Origin: Megachile rotundata
Lineage: Eukaryota; Arthropoda; Insecta; Hymenoptera; Megachilidae
DNA: 64,000 nt
Assembly: GCF_050947335.1 (NCBI RefSeq)
Contig: NW_027474220.1
Coordinates: 1 to 64,000 of the forward strand
Reading direction: 5' to 3'
Shown here: piece by piece, positions 13,211 to 27,790 of the stretch
How the letters are laid out: each line of letters opens with the position of its first letter
Numbering within the stretch: the first letter of the stretch is position 1
Program-made: the position numbers and the translations under genes
Notes under the pieces: generated by a model
Database searches by the model: none
What the model saw: only the letters and a program-made list of their open reading frames with translations
Told to the model about the DNA's origin: nothing

Positions 13211-14555
13211 ATCACAATCACACAATCACACAATCACAATCACACAATCACAATCACACAATCACAATCACACAATCACAATCACACAATCACAATCACA
13301 CAATCACAATCACACAATCACAATCACACAATCACAATCACACAATCACAATCACACAATCACAATCACACAATCACAATCACACAATCACAATCACACA
13401 ATCACAATCACACAATCACAATCACACAATCACAATCACACAATCACAATCACACAATCACAATCACACAATCACAATCACACAATCACAATCACACAAT
13501 CACAATCACACAATCACAATCACACAATCACACAATCACAATCACACAATCACAATCACACAATCACAATCACACAATCACAATCACACAATCACAATCA
13601 CACAATCACAATCACACAATCACAATCACACAATCACAATCACAATCACACAATCACAATCACACAATCACAATCACACAATCACAATCACACAATCACA
13701 ATCACACAATCACAATCACACAATCACAATCACACAATCACAATCACACAATCACAATCACACAATCACAATCACACAATCACAATCACACAATCACAAT
13801 CACACAATCACAATCACACAATCACAATCACACAATCACAATCACACAATCACAATCACACAATCACAATCACACAATCACAATCACACAATCACAATCA
13901 CACAATCACAATCACACAATCACAATCACACAATCACAATCACACAATCACAATCACACAATCACAATCACACAATCACAATCACACAATCACAATCACA
14001 CAATCACAATCACACAATCACAATCACACAATCACAATCACACAATCACAATCACACAATCACAATCACACAATCACAATCACACAATCACAATCACACA
14101 ATCACAATCACACAATCACAATCACACAATCACAATCACACAATCACAATCACACAATCACAATCACACAATCACAATCACACAATCACAATCACACAAT
14201 CACAATCACACAAACACAATCACACAATCACAATCACACAATCACAATCACACAATCACAATCACACAATCACAATCACACAATCACAATCACACAATCA
14301 CAATCACACAATCACAATCACACAATCACAATCACACAATCACAATCACACAATCACAATCACACAATCACAATCACACAATCACAATCACACAATCACA
14401 ATCACACAATCACAATCACACAATCACAATCACACAATCACAATCACACAATCACACAATCACAATCACACAATCACAATCACACAATCACAATCACACA
14501 ATCACAATCACACAATCACAATCACAATCACACAATCACAATCACACAATCACAA
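13211..14555. repeat. 14-mer array with sparse phase shifts
   Basis: ACACAATCACAATC units, with isolated extra 8-mers or 6-mers near 13225, 13530, 13640, 14455 and 14525 and one ACAAACAC near 14213. No other structure is visible. Confidence 0.88.
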
Positions 14556-14880
14556 TCACGCAATCACAATCACACAATCACACAATCACACAATCACACA
14601 ATCACACAATCACACATTCACACAATCACACAATCACACAATCACACAATCACACAATCACACAATCACACAATCACACAATCACACAATCACACAATCT
14701 CACAATCACACAATCACACAATCACACAATCACACAATCACACAATCACGCAATCACACAATCACGCAATCACACAATCACGCAATCACACTATCACGCA
14801 ATCACACAATCACGCAATCACACAATCACGCAATCACACAATCACGCAATCACACATTCACGCAATAACACAATCACACA
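14556..14880. repeat. CATTC/CTCAC 8-mer module, long form, copy 1
   Basis: ACGCAATC at 14560, 8-mers, ACATTCAC near 14614, 8-mers, AATCTCAC near 14700, 8-mers, then ACGC/ACAC alternation with one ACTATC, ending ACATTCACGC and AATAAC. Long-form copies start at 22172, 39179 and 43877. Confidence 0.9.
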
Positions 14881-15084
14881 ATCACACAATCACAATCACA
14901 CAATCACAATCACACAATCACAATCACACAATCACAATCACACAATCACAATCACACAATCATAATCACAGAATCACAATCACACAATCACAATCACACA
15001 ATCACAATCACACAATCACAATCACACAATCACAATCACACAATCACAATCACACAATCACAATCACACAATCACAATCACACA
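14881..15084. repeat. 14-mer array with CATAATC/CAGAATC
   Basis: 14-mers with adjacent CATAATC and ACAGAATC near 14962-14975. The same pair follows every CATTC/CTCAC module in the window. Confidence 0.88.
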
Positions 15085-15184
15085 ATCACAGTCACACAAT
15101 CACAGTCACACAATCACAGTCACACAATCACAGTCACACAATCACAGTCACACAATCACAGTCACACAATCACAGTCACACAAT
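15085..15184. repeat. Seven-unit CAGTC 14-mer subarray, copy 1
   Basis: Seven consecutive 14-mers in which the 6-mer is ACAGTC instead of ACAATC; G at 15091 to 15175, every 14 bp. Other copies have seven (22689-22773, 39702-39786) or eight units (44422-44520). Confidence 0.93.
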
Positions 15185-15985
15185 CACAATCACACAATCA
15201 CAATCACACAACCACAATCACACAATCACAATCACACAATCACACAATTACAATCACACAATCACTATCACACAATCACACAATCACACAATCACAATCA
15301 CACAATCACAATCACACACTCTCAATCACACAATCGCACAATCACACAATCGCACAATCACAATCACACAATCACAATCACAATCACACAATCACACAAT
15401 CACAATCACACAATCACAATCACACAATCACAATCACACAATCACAATCACAATCACACAATCACAATCACACAATCACAATCACACAATCACAATCACA
15501 CAATCACAATCACACAATCACAATCACACAATCACAATCACACAATCACAATCACACAATCACAATCACACAATCACAATCACACAATCACAATCACACA
15601 ATCACAATCACACAATCACAATCACACAATCACAATCACACAATCACAATCACACAATCACAATCACACAATCACAATCACACAATCACAATCACACAAT
15701 CACAATCACACAATCACAATCACACAATCACAATCACACAATCACAATCACACAATCACAATCACACAATCACAATCACACAATCACAATCACACAATCA
15801 CAATCACACAATCACAATCACACAATCACAATCACACAATCACAATCACACAATCACACAATCACAATCACACAATCACAATCACACAATCACAATCACA
15901 CAATCACAATCACACAATCACAATCACACAATCACAATCACACAATCACAATCACAATCACACAATCACAATCACACAATCACAA
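15185..15985. repeat. Mixed variants, CTCTC landmark (15318), 14-mer array
   Basis: One ACAACC, ACAATTAC and ACTATC, then a landmark at 15318 directly followed by 14-mers rather than 8-mers. Plain 14-mers continue to 15985 with a few extra 6- or 8-mers. Copies at 22916, 39929 and 44663 continue into a CCGCAG dimer; this one does not. Confidence 0.88.
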
Positions 15986-16190
15986 TCACGCAATCACAAT
16001 CACACAATCACACAATCACACAATCACACAATCACACAATCACACATTCACACAATCACACAATCACACAATCACACAATCACACAATCACACAATCACA
16101 CAATCACACAATCACACAATCACACAATCTCACAATCACACAATCACACAATCACACAATCACACAATCACACAATCACGCAATCACAAT
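15986..16190. repeat. CATTC/CTCAC module, short form, copy 1
   Basis: ACGCAATC at 15990, then 8-mers with ACATTCAC and AATCTCAC, ending at a single ACGCAATC near 16180 without the ACGC alternation of the long form. Short-form copies: 24211-24410 (damaged) and 45989-46185. Confidence 0.9.
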
Positions 16191-17653
16191 CACACAATCA
16201 CAATCACACAATCACAATCACACAATCACAATCACACAATCACAATCACACAATCATAATCACAGAATCACAATCACACAATCACAATCACACAATCACA
16301 ATCACACAATCACAATCACACAATCACAATCACACAATCACAATCACACAATCACAATCACACAATCACAATCACACAATCACAATCACACAATCACAAT
16401 CACACAATCACAATCACACAATCACAATCACACAATCACAATCACACAATCACAATCACACAATCACAATCACACAATCACAATCACACAATCACAATCA
16501 CACAATCACAATCACACAATCACAATCACACAATCACAATCACACAATCACAATCACACAATCACAATCACACAATCACACAATTACAATCACACAATCA
16601 CAATCACACAATCACAATCACACAATCACAATCACACAATCACAATCACACAATCACAATCACACAATCACAATCACACAATCACAATCACACAATCACA
16701 ATCACACAATCACAATCACACAATCACAATCACACAATCACAATCACACAATCACAATCACACAATCACAATCACACAATCACAATCACACAATCACAAT
16801 CACACAATCACAATCACACAATCACAATCACACAATCACAATCACACAATCACAATCACACAATCACAATCACACAATCACAATCACACAATCACAATCA
16901 CACAATCACAATCACACAATCACAATCACACAATCACAATCACACAATCACAATCACACAATCACAATCACACAATCACAATCACACAATCACAATCACA
17001 CAATCACACAATCACAATCACACAATCACAATCACACAATCACAATCACACAATCACAATCACACAATCACAATCACAATCACACAATCACAATCACACA
17101 ATCACAATCACACAATCACACAATCACAATCACACAATCACAATCACACAAACACAATCACACAATCACAATCACACAATCACAATCACACAATCACAAT
17201 CACACAATCACAATCACACAATCACAATCACACAAACACAATCACACAATCACAATCACACAATCACAATCACACAATCACAATCACACAATCACAATCA
17301 CACAATCACAATCACACAATCACAATCACACAATCACAATCACACAATCACAATCACACAATCACAATCACACAATCACAATCACACAATCACAATCACA
17401 CAATCACAATCACACAATCACAATCACACAATCACAATCACACAATCACAATCACACAATCACAATCACACAATCACAATCACACAATCACAATCACACA
17501 ATCACAATCACACAATCACAATCACACAATCACAATCACACAATCACAATCACACAATCACAATCACACAATCACAATCACACAATCACAATCACACAAT
17601 CACAATCACACAATCACAGTCACACAATCACAATCACACAATCACAATCACAC
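16191..17653. repeat. 14-mer array with CATAATC, ATTAC and ACAAACAC markers
   Basis: CATAATC at 16255, ATTAC at 16583, extra units near 17008, 17075 and 17115, ACAAACAC near 17149 and 17233, and a CAGTC near 17618. Otherwise pure 14-mers. The same markers in the same order occur in the damaged copy at 24.4-25.8 kb. Confidence 0.88.
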
Positions 17654-17765
17654 ACTCTCAATCACACAATCGCACAATCACACAATCGCACAATCACACA
17701 ATCACACAATCACACAATCAGACAATCACACGATCACATAATCACACAATCACACAATCACACAA
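17654..17765. repeat. CTCTC landmark with CAGAC, CGATC, CATAATC
   Basis: Landmark at 17654, then 8-mers including CAGACAATC, ACACGATC and ACATAATC. Similar landmarks occur at 20916 and 28939. Confidence 0.9.
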
Positions 17766-19600
17766 TCACAATCACACAATCACAATCACACAATCACAAT
17801 CACACAATCACAATCACACAATCACAATCACACAATCACAATCACACAATCACAATCACACAATCACAATCACAATCACACAATCACAATCACACAATCA
17901 CAATCACACAATCACAATCACACAATCACAATCACACAATCACAATCACAATCACACAATCACAATCACACAATCACAATCACACAATCACACAATTACA
18001 ATCACACAATCACAATCACACAATCACAATCACACAATCACAATCACACAATCACAATCACACAATCACAATCACACAATCACAATCACACAATCACAAT
18101 CACACAATCACAATCACACAATCACAATCACACAATCACAATCACACAATCACAATCACACAATCACAATCACACAATCACAATCACACAATCACAATCA
18201 CACAATCACAATCACACAATCACAATCACACAATCACAATCACACAATCACAATCACACAATCACAATCACACAATCACAATCACACAATCACAATCACA
18301 CAATCACAATCACACAATCACAATCACACAATCACAATCACACAATCACAATCACACAATCACAATCACACAATCACAATCACACAATCACAATCACACA
18401 ATCACAATCACACAATCACAATCACACAATCACAATCACACAATCACAATCACACAATCACAATCACACAATCACAATCACACAATCACAATCACACAAT
18501 CACAATCACACAATCACAATCACACAATCACAATCACACAATCACAATCACACAATCACAATCACACAATCACAATCACACAATCACAATCACACAATCA
18601 CAATCACACAATCACAATCACACAATCACAATCACACAATCACAATCACACAATCACAATCACACAATCACAATCACACAATCACAATCACACAATCACA
18701 ATCACACAATCACAATCACACAATCACAATCACACAATCACAATCACACAATCACAATCACACAATCACAATCACACAATCACAATCACACAATCACAAT
18801 CACACAATCACAATCACACAATCACAATCACACAATCACAATCACACAATCACAATCACACAATCACAATCACACAATCACAATCACACAATCACAATCA
18901 CACAATCACAATCACACAATCACAATCACACAATCACAATCACACAATCACAATCACACAATCACAATCACACAATCACAATCACACAATCACAATCACA
19001 CAATCACAATCACACAATCACAATCACACAATCACAATCACACAATCACAATCACACAATCACAATCACACAATCACAATCACACAATCACAATCACACA
19101 ATCACAATCACACAATCACAATCACACAATCACAATCACACAATCACAATCACACAATCACAATCACACAATCACAATCACACAATCACAATCACACAAT
19201 CACAATCACACAATCACAATCACACAATCACAATCACACAATCACAATCACACAATCACAATCACACAATCACAATCACACAATCACAATCACACAATCA
19301 CAATCACACAATCACAATCACACAATCACAATCACACAATCACAATCACACAATCACAATCACACAATCACAATCACACAATCACAATCACACAATCACA
19401 ATCACACAATCACAATCACACAATCACAATCACACAATCACAATCACACAATCACAATCACACAATCACAATCACACAATCACAATCACACAATCACAAT
19501 CACACAATCACAATCACACAATCACAATCACACAATCACAATCACACAATCACAATCACACAATCACAATCACACAATCACAATCACACAATCACAATCA
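17766..19600. repeat. Long 14-mer array
   Basis: Two or three 6-mer doublets and an ACAATTAC at about 17996, then about 114 consecutive perfect 14-mers (about 17999-19600), ending at a CAGAC variant (G at 19601). Confidence 0.9.
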
Positions 19601-19820
19601 GACAATCACAATCACACAATCACAATCACACAATCACAATCACACAATCACTATCACACAATCACACAATCACACAATCACAATCACACAATCACAATCA
19701 CACACTCTCAATCACACAATCGCACAATCACACAATCGCACAATCACACAATCACACAATCACACAATCACACGATCACACGATTACACGATCACACGAT
19801 CACACAATCACACAATCACA
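19601..19820. repeat. ACTATC, CTCTC landmark (19704), CGATTAC cluster
   Basis: CAGAC, ACTATC, landmark, then ACACGATC, ACACGATTAC and two more ACACGATC in succession. An exact counterpart lies at 27568-27790 (offset 7967 for both CAGAC and landmark). Confidence 0.9.
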
Positions 19821-21493
19821 CAATCACACAATCACACAATCACAATCACACAATCACAATCACACAATCACAATCACACAATCACAATCACACAATCACA
19901 ATCACAATCACACAATCACAATCACACAATCACAATCACACAATCACAATCACACAATCACAATCACACAATCACAATCACACAATCACAATCACACAAT
20001 CACAATCACACAATCACAATCACACAATCACAATCACACAATCACAATCACACAATCACAATCACACAATCACAATCACACAATCACAATCACACAATCA
20101 CAATCACACAATCACAATCACACAATCACAATCACACAATCACAATCACACAATCACAATCACACAATCACAATCACACAATCACAATCACACAATCACA
20201 ATCACACAATCACAATCACACAATCACAATCACACAATCACAATCACACAATCACAATCACACAATCACAATCACACAATCACAATCACACAATCACAAT
20301 CACACAATCACAATCACACAATCACAATCACACAATCACACAATCACAATCACACAATCACAATCACACAATCACAATCACACAATCACAATCACACAAT
20401 CACAATCACAATCACACAATCACAATCACACAATCACAATCACACAATCACACAATCACAATCACACAATCACAATCACACAAACACAATCACACAATCA
20501 CAATCACACAATCACAATCACACAATCACAATCACACAATCACAATCACACAATCACAATCACACAATCACAATCACACAATCACAATCACACAATCACA
20601 ATCACACAATCACAATCACACAATCACAATCACACAATCACAATCACACAATCACAATCACACAATCACAATCACACAATCACAATCACACAATCACAAT
20701 CACACAATCACAATCACACAATCACAATCACACAATCACAATCACACAATCACAATCACACAATCACAATCACACAATCACAATCACACAATCACAATCA
20801 CACAATCACAATCACACAATCACAATCACACAATCACAATCACACAATCACAATCACACAATCACAATCACACAATCACAATCACACAATCACAATCACA
20901 CAATCACAATCACACACTCTCAATCACACAATCGCACAATCACACAATCGCACAATCACACAATCACACAATCACACGATCAGACAATCACACGATCACA
21001 TAATCACACAATCACACAATCACACAATCACAATCACACAATCACAATCACACAATCACAATCACACAATCACAATCACACAATCACAATCACACAATCA
21101 CAATCACACAATCACAATCACACAATCACAATCACAATCACACAATCACAATCACACAATCACAATCACACAATCACAATCACACAATCACAATCACACA
21201 ATCACAATCACAATCACACAATCACAATCACACAATCACACAATTACAATCACACAATCACAATCACACAATCACAATCACACAATCACAATCACACAAT
21301 CACAATCACACAATCACAATCACACAATCACAATCACACAATCACAATCACACAATCACAATCACACAATCACAATCACACAATCACAATCACACAATCA
21401 CAATCACACAATCACAATCACACAATCACAATCACACAATCACAATCACACAATCACAATCACACAATCACAATCACACAATCACAATCACAC
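19821..21493. repeat. 14-mer arrays around landmark 20916
   Basis: 14-mers with a 6-mer doublet near 19905, extra 8-mers near 20340 and 20450, ACAAACAC near 20483, a landmark with CGATC/CAGAC/CATAATC at 20916, then 14-mers with an ACAATTAC near 21240. The copy at 27.8-29.6 kb is longer by four and then five 14-mers (offset 7967, 8023, 8093). Confidence 0.88.
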
Positions 21494-21820
21494 ACTCTCA
21501 ATCACACAGCCGCAGAATCACACAATCGCACAATCACACAATCACACAATCACACGATCAGACAATCACACGATCACATAATCACACAATCACACAATCA
21601 CACAATCACAATCACAAAATCAGAATCACAATCACACAATCACAATCACACACTCTCAATCACACAGCCGCAGAATCACACAATCGCACAATCACACAAT
21701 CACACAATCACACGATCAGACAATCACACGATCACATAATCACACAATCACACAATCACACAATCACAATCACAAAATCAGAATCACAATCACACAATCA
21801 CAATCACACAAACACAATCA
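21494..21820. repeat. CCGCAG dimer (2 x 158 bp), copy 1
   Basis: Two consecutive 158 bp units, starting at 21494 and 21652. Each holds ACTCTC, ACACAGCCGCAGAATC, AATCGCAC, CGATCAGAC, CGATCACATAATC, 8-mers and ACAAAATCAGAATC. GCCGCAG is the only G/C-rich word of its kind in the window. It always occurs as this dimer, seven times. Confidence 0.93.
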
Positions 21821-22165
21821 CACAATCACAATCACACAATCACAATCACACAATCACAATCACACAATCACAATCACACAATCACAATCACACAATCACA
21901 ATCACACAATCACAATCACACAATCACAATCACACAATCACAATCACACAATCACAATCACACAATCACAATCACACAATCACAATCACACAATCACAAT
22001 CACACAATCACAATCACACAATCACAATCACACAATCACAATCACACAATCACAATCACACAATCACACAATCACAATCACACAATCACAATCACACAAT
22101 CACAATCACACAATCACAATCACACAATCACAATCACAATCACACAATCACAATCACACAATCAC
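21821..22165. repeat. 14-mer array
   Basis: Plain 14-mers, with an extra 8-mer near 22068 and a 6-mer doublet near 22135, ending at ACGC (22172). Confidence 0.88.
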
Positions 22166-22500
22166 AATCACGCAATCACAATCACACAATCACACAATCA
22201 CACAATCACACAATCACACAATCACACATTCACACAATCACACAATCACACAATCACACAATCACACAATCACACAATCACACAATCACACAATCACACA
22301 ATCACACAATCTCACAATCACACAATCACACAATCACACAATCACACAATCACACAATCACGCAATCACACAATCACGCAATCACACAATCACGCAATCA
22401 CACTATCACGCAATCACACAATCACGCAATCACACAATCACGCAATCACACAATCACGCAATCACACATTCACGCAATAACACAATCACACAATCACACA
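22166..22500. repeat. CATTC/CTCAC 8-mer module, long form, copy 2
   Basis: ACGC at 22172, ACATTCAC, AATCTCAC, ACGC/ACAC alternation with ACTATC, ACATTCACGC and AATAAC, in the same order as 14556-14880. Confidence 0.9.
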
Positions 22501-23505
22501 ATCACAATCACACAATCACAATCACACAATCACAATCACACAATCACAATCACACAATCACAATCACACAATCATAATCACAGAATCACAATCACACAAT
22601 CACAATCACACAATCACAATCACACAATCACAATCACACAATCACAATCACACAATCACAATCACACAATCACAATCACACAATCACAGTCACACAATCA
22701 CAGTCACACAATCACAGTCACACAATCACAGTCACACAATCACAGTCACACAATCACAGTCACACAATCACAGTCACACAATCACAATCACACAATCACA
22801 ATCACACAACCACAATCACACAATCACAATCACACAATCACACAATTACAATCACACAATCACTATCACACAATCACACAATCACACAATCACAATCACA
22901 CAATCACAATCACACACTCTCAATCACACAATCGCACAATCACACAATCGCACAATCACAATCACACAATCACAATCACAATCACACAATCACACAATCA
23001 CAATCACACAATCACAATCACACAATCACAATCACACAATCACAATCACAATCACACAATCACAATCACACAATCACAATCACACAATCACAATCACACA
23101 ATCACAATCACACAATCACAATCACACAATCACAATCACACAATCACAATCACACAATCACAATCACACAATCACAATCACACAATCACAATCACACAAT
23201 CACAATCACACAATCACAATCACACAATCACAATCACACAATCACAATCACACAATCACAATCACACAATCACAATCACACAATCACAATCACACAATCA
23301 CAATCACACAATCACAATCACACAATCACAATCACACAATCACAATCACACAATCACAATCACACAATCACAATCACACAATCACAATCACACAATCACA
23401 ATCACACAATCACAATCACACAATCACAATCACACAATCACCATCACACAATCACAATCACACAATCACAATCACACAATCACAATCACACAATCACAAT
23501 CACAC
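22501..23505. repeat. 14-mer block with CAGTC x7 (22689-22773) and landmark 22916
   Basis: CATAATC/CAGAATC, seven CAGTC 14-mers, ACAACC, ATTAC, ACTATC, CTCTC landmark at 22916 with 14-mers and 6-mer doublets after it, and one ACCATC near 23440 that is shared with about 29506, 40455 and 45190. Confidence 0.88.
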
Positions 23506-23825
23506 ACTCTCAATCACACAGCCGCAGAATCACACAATCGCACAATCACACAATCACACAATCACACGATCAGACAATCACACGATCACATAATCACACA
23601 ATCACACAATCACACAATCACAATCACAAAATCAGAATCACAATCACACAATCACAATCACACACTCTCAATCACACAGCCGCAGAATCACACAATCGCA
23701 CAATCACACAATCACACAATCACACGATCAGACAATCACACGATCACATAATCACACAATCACACAATCACACAATCACAATCACAAAATCAGAATCACA
23801 ATCACACAATCACAATCACACAAAC
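23506..23825. repeat. CCGCAG dimer, copy 2
   Basis: Units start at 23506 and 23664 (158 bp apart), with the same internal order as copy 1. The dimer lies 2012 bp after copy 1; the corresponding spacings elsewhere are 2020 and 2042 bp. Confidence 0.92.
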
Positions 23826-24090
23826 ACAATCACACAATCACAATCACACAATCACAATCACACAATCACAATCACACAATCACAATCACACAATCACAAT
23901 CACACAATCACAATCACACAATCACAATCACACAATCACAATCACACAATCACAATCACACAATCACAATCACACAATCACAATCACACAATCACAATCA
24001 CACAATCACAATCACACAATCACAATCACACAATCACAATCACACAATCACAATCACACAATCACAATCACACAATCACAATCACACAAT
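23826..24090. repeat. 14-mer array
   Basis: ACAAACAC near 23821, then plain 14-mers up to the first single-base deletion near 24094. Confidence 0.88.
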
Positions 24091-26520
24091 CACACAACAC
24101 AATCACACAATCACAATCACACAATCACAATCACACAATCACAATCACACAATCACAATCACACAATCACAATCACAATCACACAATCACAATCACACAA
24201 TCACAATCACGCAATCACAATCACACAATCACACAATCACACAATCACACAATCACACAATCACACATTCACACAATCACACAATCACACAATCACACAA
24301 TCACACAATCACACAATCACACAATCACACAATCACACAATCACACAATCCACAATCACACAATCACACAATCACACAATCACACAATCACACAATCACG
24401 CAATCACAATCACACAATCACAATCACACAATCACAATCACACAATCACAATCACACAATCACAATCACACAATCATAATCACAGAATCACAATCACACA
24501 ATCACAATCACACAATCACAATCACACAATCACAATCACACAATCACAATCACACAATCACAATCACACAATCACAATCACACAATCACAATCACACAAT
24601 CACAATCACACAATCACAATCACACAATCACAATCACACAATCACAATCACACAATCACAATCACACAATCACAATCACACAATCACAATCACACAATCA
24701 CAATCACACAATCACAATCACACAATCACAATCACACAATCACAATCACACAATCACAATCACACAATCACAATCACACAATCACACAATTACAATCACA
24801 CATCACAATCACACAATCACAATCACACAATCACAATCACACAATCACAATCACACAATCACAATCACACAATCACAATCACACAATCACAATCACACAA
24901 TCACAATCACACAATCACAATCACACAATCACAATCACACAATCACAATCACACAATCACATCACACAATCACAATCACACAATCACAATCACACAATCA
25001 CAATCACACAATCACAATCACACAATCACAATCACACAATCACAATCACACAATCACAATCACACAATCACAATCACACAATCACAATCACACAATCACA
25101 ATCACACAATCACAATCACACAATCACAATCACACAATCACAATCACACAATCACAATCACACAATCACAATCACACAATCACAATCACACAATCACAAT
25201 CACACAATCACACATCACACAATCACAATCACACAATCACAATCACACAATCACAATCACACAATCACAATCACACAATCACAATCACAATCACACAATC
25301 ACAATCACACAATCACAATCACACATCACACAATCACAATCACACAATCACAATCACACAAACACAATCACACAATCACAATCACACAATCACAATCACA
25401 CAATCACAATCACACATCACAATCACACAATCACAATCACACAATCACAATCACACAATCACAATCACACAATCACAATCACACAATCACAATCACACAA
25501 TCACAATCACACAATCACAATCACACAATCACAATCACACAATCACATCACACAATCACAATCCACAATCACAATCACACAATCACAATCACACAATCAC
25601 AATCACACAATCACAATCACACAATCACAATCACACAATCACAATCACACAACACAATCACACAATCACAATCACACAATCACAATCACACAATCACAAT
25701 CACACAATCACAATCACACAATCACAATCACACAATCACAATCACACAATCACAATCACACAATCACAATCACACAATCACAGTCACACAATCACAATCA
25801 CACATCACAATCACACACTCTCATCACACAATCGCACAATCACACAATCCACAATCACACACACAATCACACAATCAGACAATCACACACACAATCACAC
25901 AATCACACAATCACACAATCACAATCACACAATCACAATCACACAATCACAATCACACAATCACAATCACACAATCACAATCACACAATCACAATCACAC
26001 AATCACAATCACACAATCACAATCACAATCACACAATCACAATCACACATCACAATCACACAATCACAATCACACAATCACAATCACACAATCACAACAC
26101 AACACACAATCACAATCACACAATCACAATCACACAATCACACAATTACAATCACACAATCACAATCACACAATCACAATCACACAATCACAAACACACA
26201 ATCACAATCACACAATCACAATCACACAATCACAATCACACAATCACAATCACACAATCACAATCACACAATCACAATCACACATCACAATCACACAATC
26301 ACAATCACACAATCACAATCACACAATCACAATCACACAATCACAATCACACAATCACAATCACACAATCACAATCACACAATCACAATCACCAACCCAC
26401 ACACAATCACACCACAATCACACAATCACAATCACACAATCACAATCACACAATCACAATCACACAATCACAATCACACAATCACAATCACACAATCACA
26501 ATCACACAATACAATCACAC
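24091..26520. repeat. Indel-rich copy of the satellite (about 20 single-base losses)
   Basis: The same markers as 15.99-18.0 kb in the same order: ACGC 24211, CATTC, CATAATC 24475, ATTAC 24789, ACAAACAC near 25360, CTCTC 25817, CAGAC, ATTAC near 26149. Units repeatedly lose one base: CACATC for CACAATC (24803, 25212, 25328, 25415, 25803 and others), AATCCACAATC, ACAACACAATC, and near 26390 a scrambled CACCAACCCACAC. AATCTCAC has become AATCCAC (24350) and the AATCGCAC and CGATC words have lost bases. Elsewhere such indels are almost absent, so this may be unpolished sequence or an eroded patch. Confidence 0.88.
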
Positions 26521-27566
26521 AATCACAATCACACAATCACAATCACACAATCACAATCACACAATCACAATCACACAATCACAATCACACAATCACAATC
26601 ACACAATCACAATCACACAATCACAATCACACAATCACAATCACACAATCACAATCACACAATCACAATCACACAATCACAATCACACAATCACAATCAC
26701 ACAATCACAATCACACAATCACAATCACACAATCACAATCACACAATCACAATCACACAATCACAATCACACAATCACAATCACACAATCACAATCACAC
26801 AATCACAATCACACAATCACAATCACACAATCACAATCACACAATCACAATCACACAATCACAATCACACAATCACAATCACACAATCACAATCACACAA
26901 TCACAATCACACAATCACAATCACACAATCACAATCACACAATCACAATCACACAATCACAATCACACAATCACAATCACACAATCACAATCACACAATC
27001 ACAATCACACAATCACAATCACACAATCACAATCACACAATCACAATCACACAATCACAATCACACAATCACAATCACACAATCACAATCACACAATCAC
27101 AATCACACAATCACAATCACACAATCACAATCACACAATCACAATCACACAATCACAATCACACAATCACAATCACACAATCACAATCACACAATCACAA
27201 TCACACAATCACAATCACACAATCACAATCACACAATCACAATCACACAATCACAATCACACAATCACAATCACACAATCACAATCACACAATCACAATC
27301 ACACAATCACAATCACACAATCACAATCACACAATCACAATCACACAATCACAATCACACAATCACAATCACACAATCACAATCACACAATCACAATCAC
27401 ACAATCACAATCACACAATCACAATCACACAATCACAATCACACAATCACAATCACACAATCACAATCACACAATCACAATCACACAATCACAATCACAC
27501 AATCACAATCACACAATCACAATCACACAATCACAATCACACAATCACAATCACACAATCACAATC
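26521..27566. repeat. Pure 14-mer array
   Basis: About 75 perfect ACACAATCACAATC units, ending at CAGAC (G at 27568). Purity returns abruptly after the indel-rich stretch. Confidence 0.92.
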
Positions 27567-27790
27567 AGACAATCACAATCACACAATCACAATCACACAA
27601 TCACAATCACACAATCACTATCACACAATCACACAATCACACAATCACAATCACACAATCACAATCACACACTCTCAATCACACAATCGCACAATCACAC
27701 AATCGCACAATCACACAATCACACAATCACACAATCACACGATCACACGATTACACGATCACACGATCACACAATCACACAATCACACAA
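27567..27790. repeat. ACTATC, landmark 27671, CGATTAC cluster
   Basis: Same order as 19601-19820 at offset 7967, including CGATTAC. Confidence 0.9.

Noticed and set aside
21494..21820. CCGCAG dimer as an independent mobile or regulatory element
   Set aside because: GCCGCAG is a few substitutions from ACACAATCACACAATC, the rest of the 158 bp unit is ordinary satellite, and no terminal inverted repeat or target duplication is visible. It is kept as a satellite variant.
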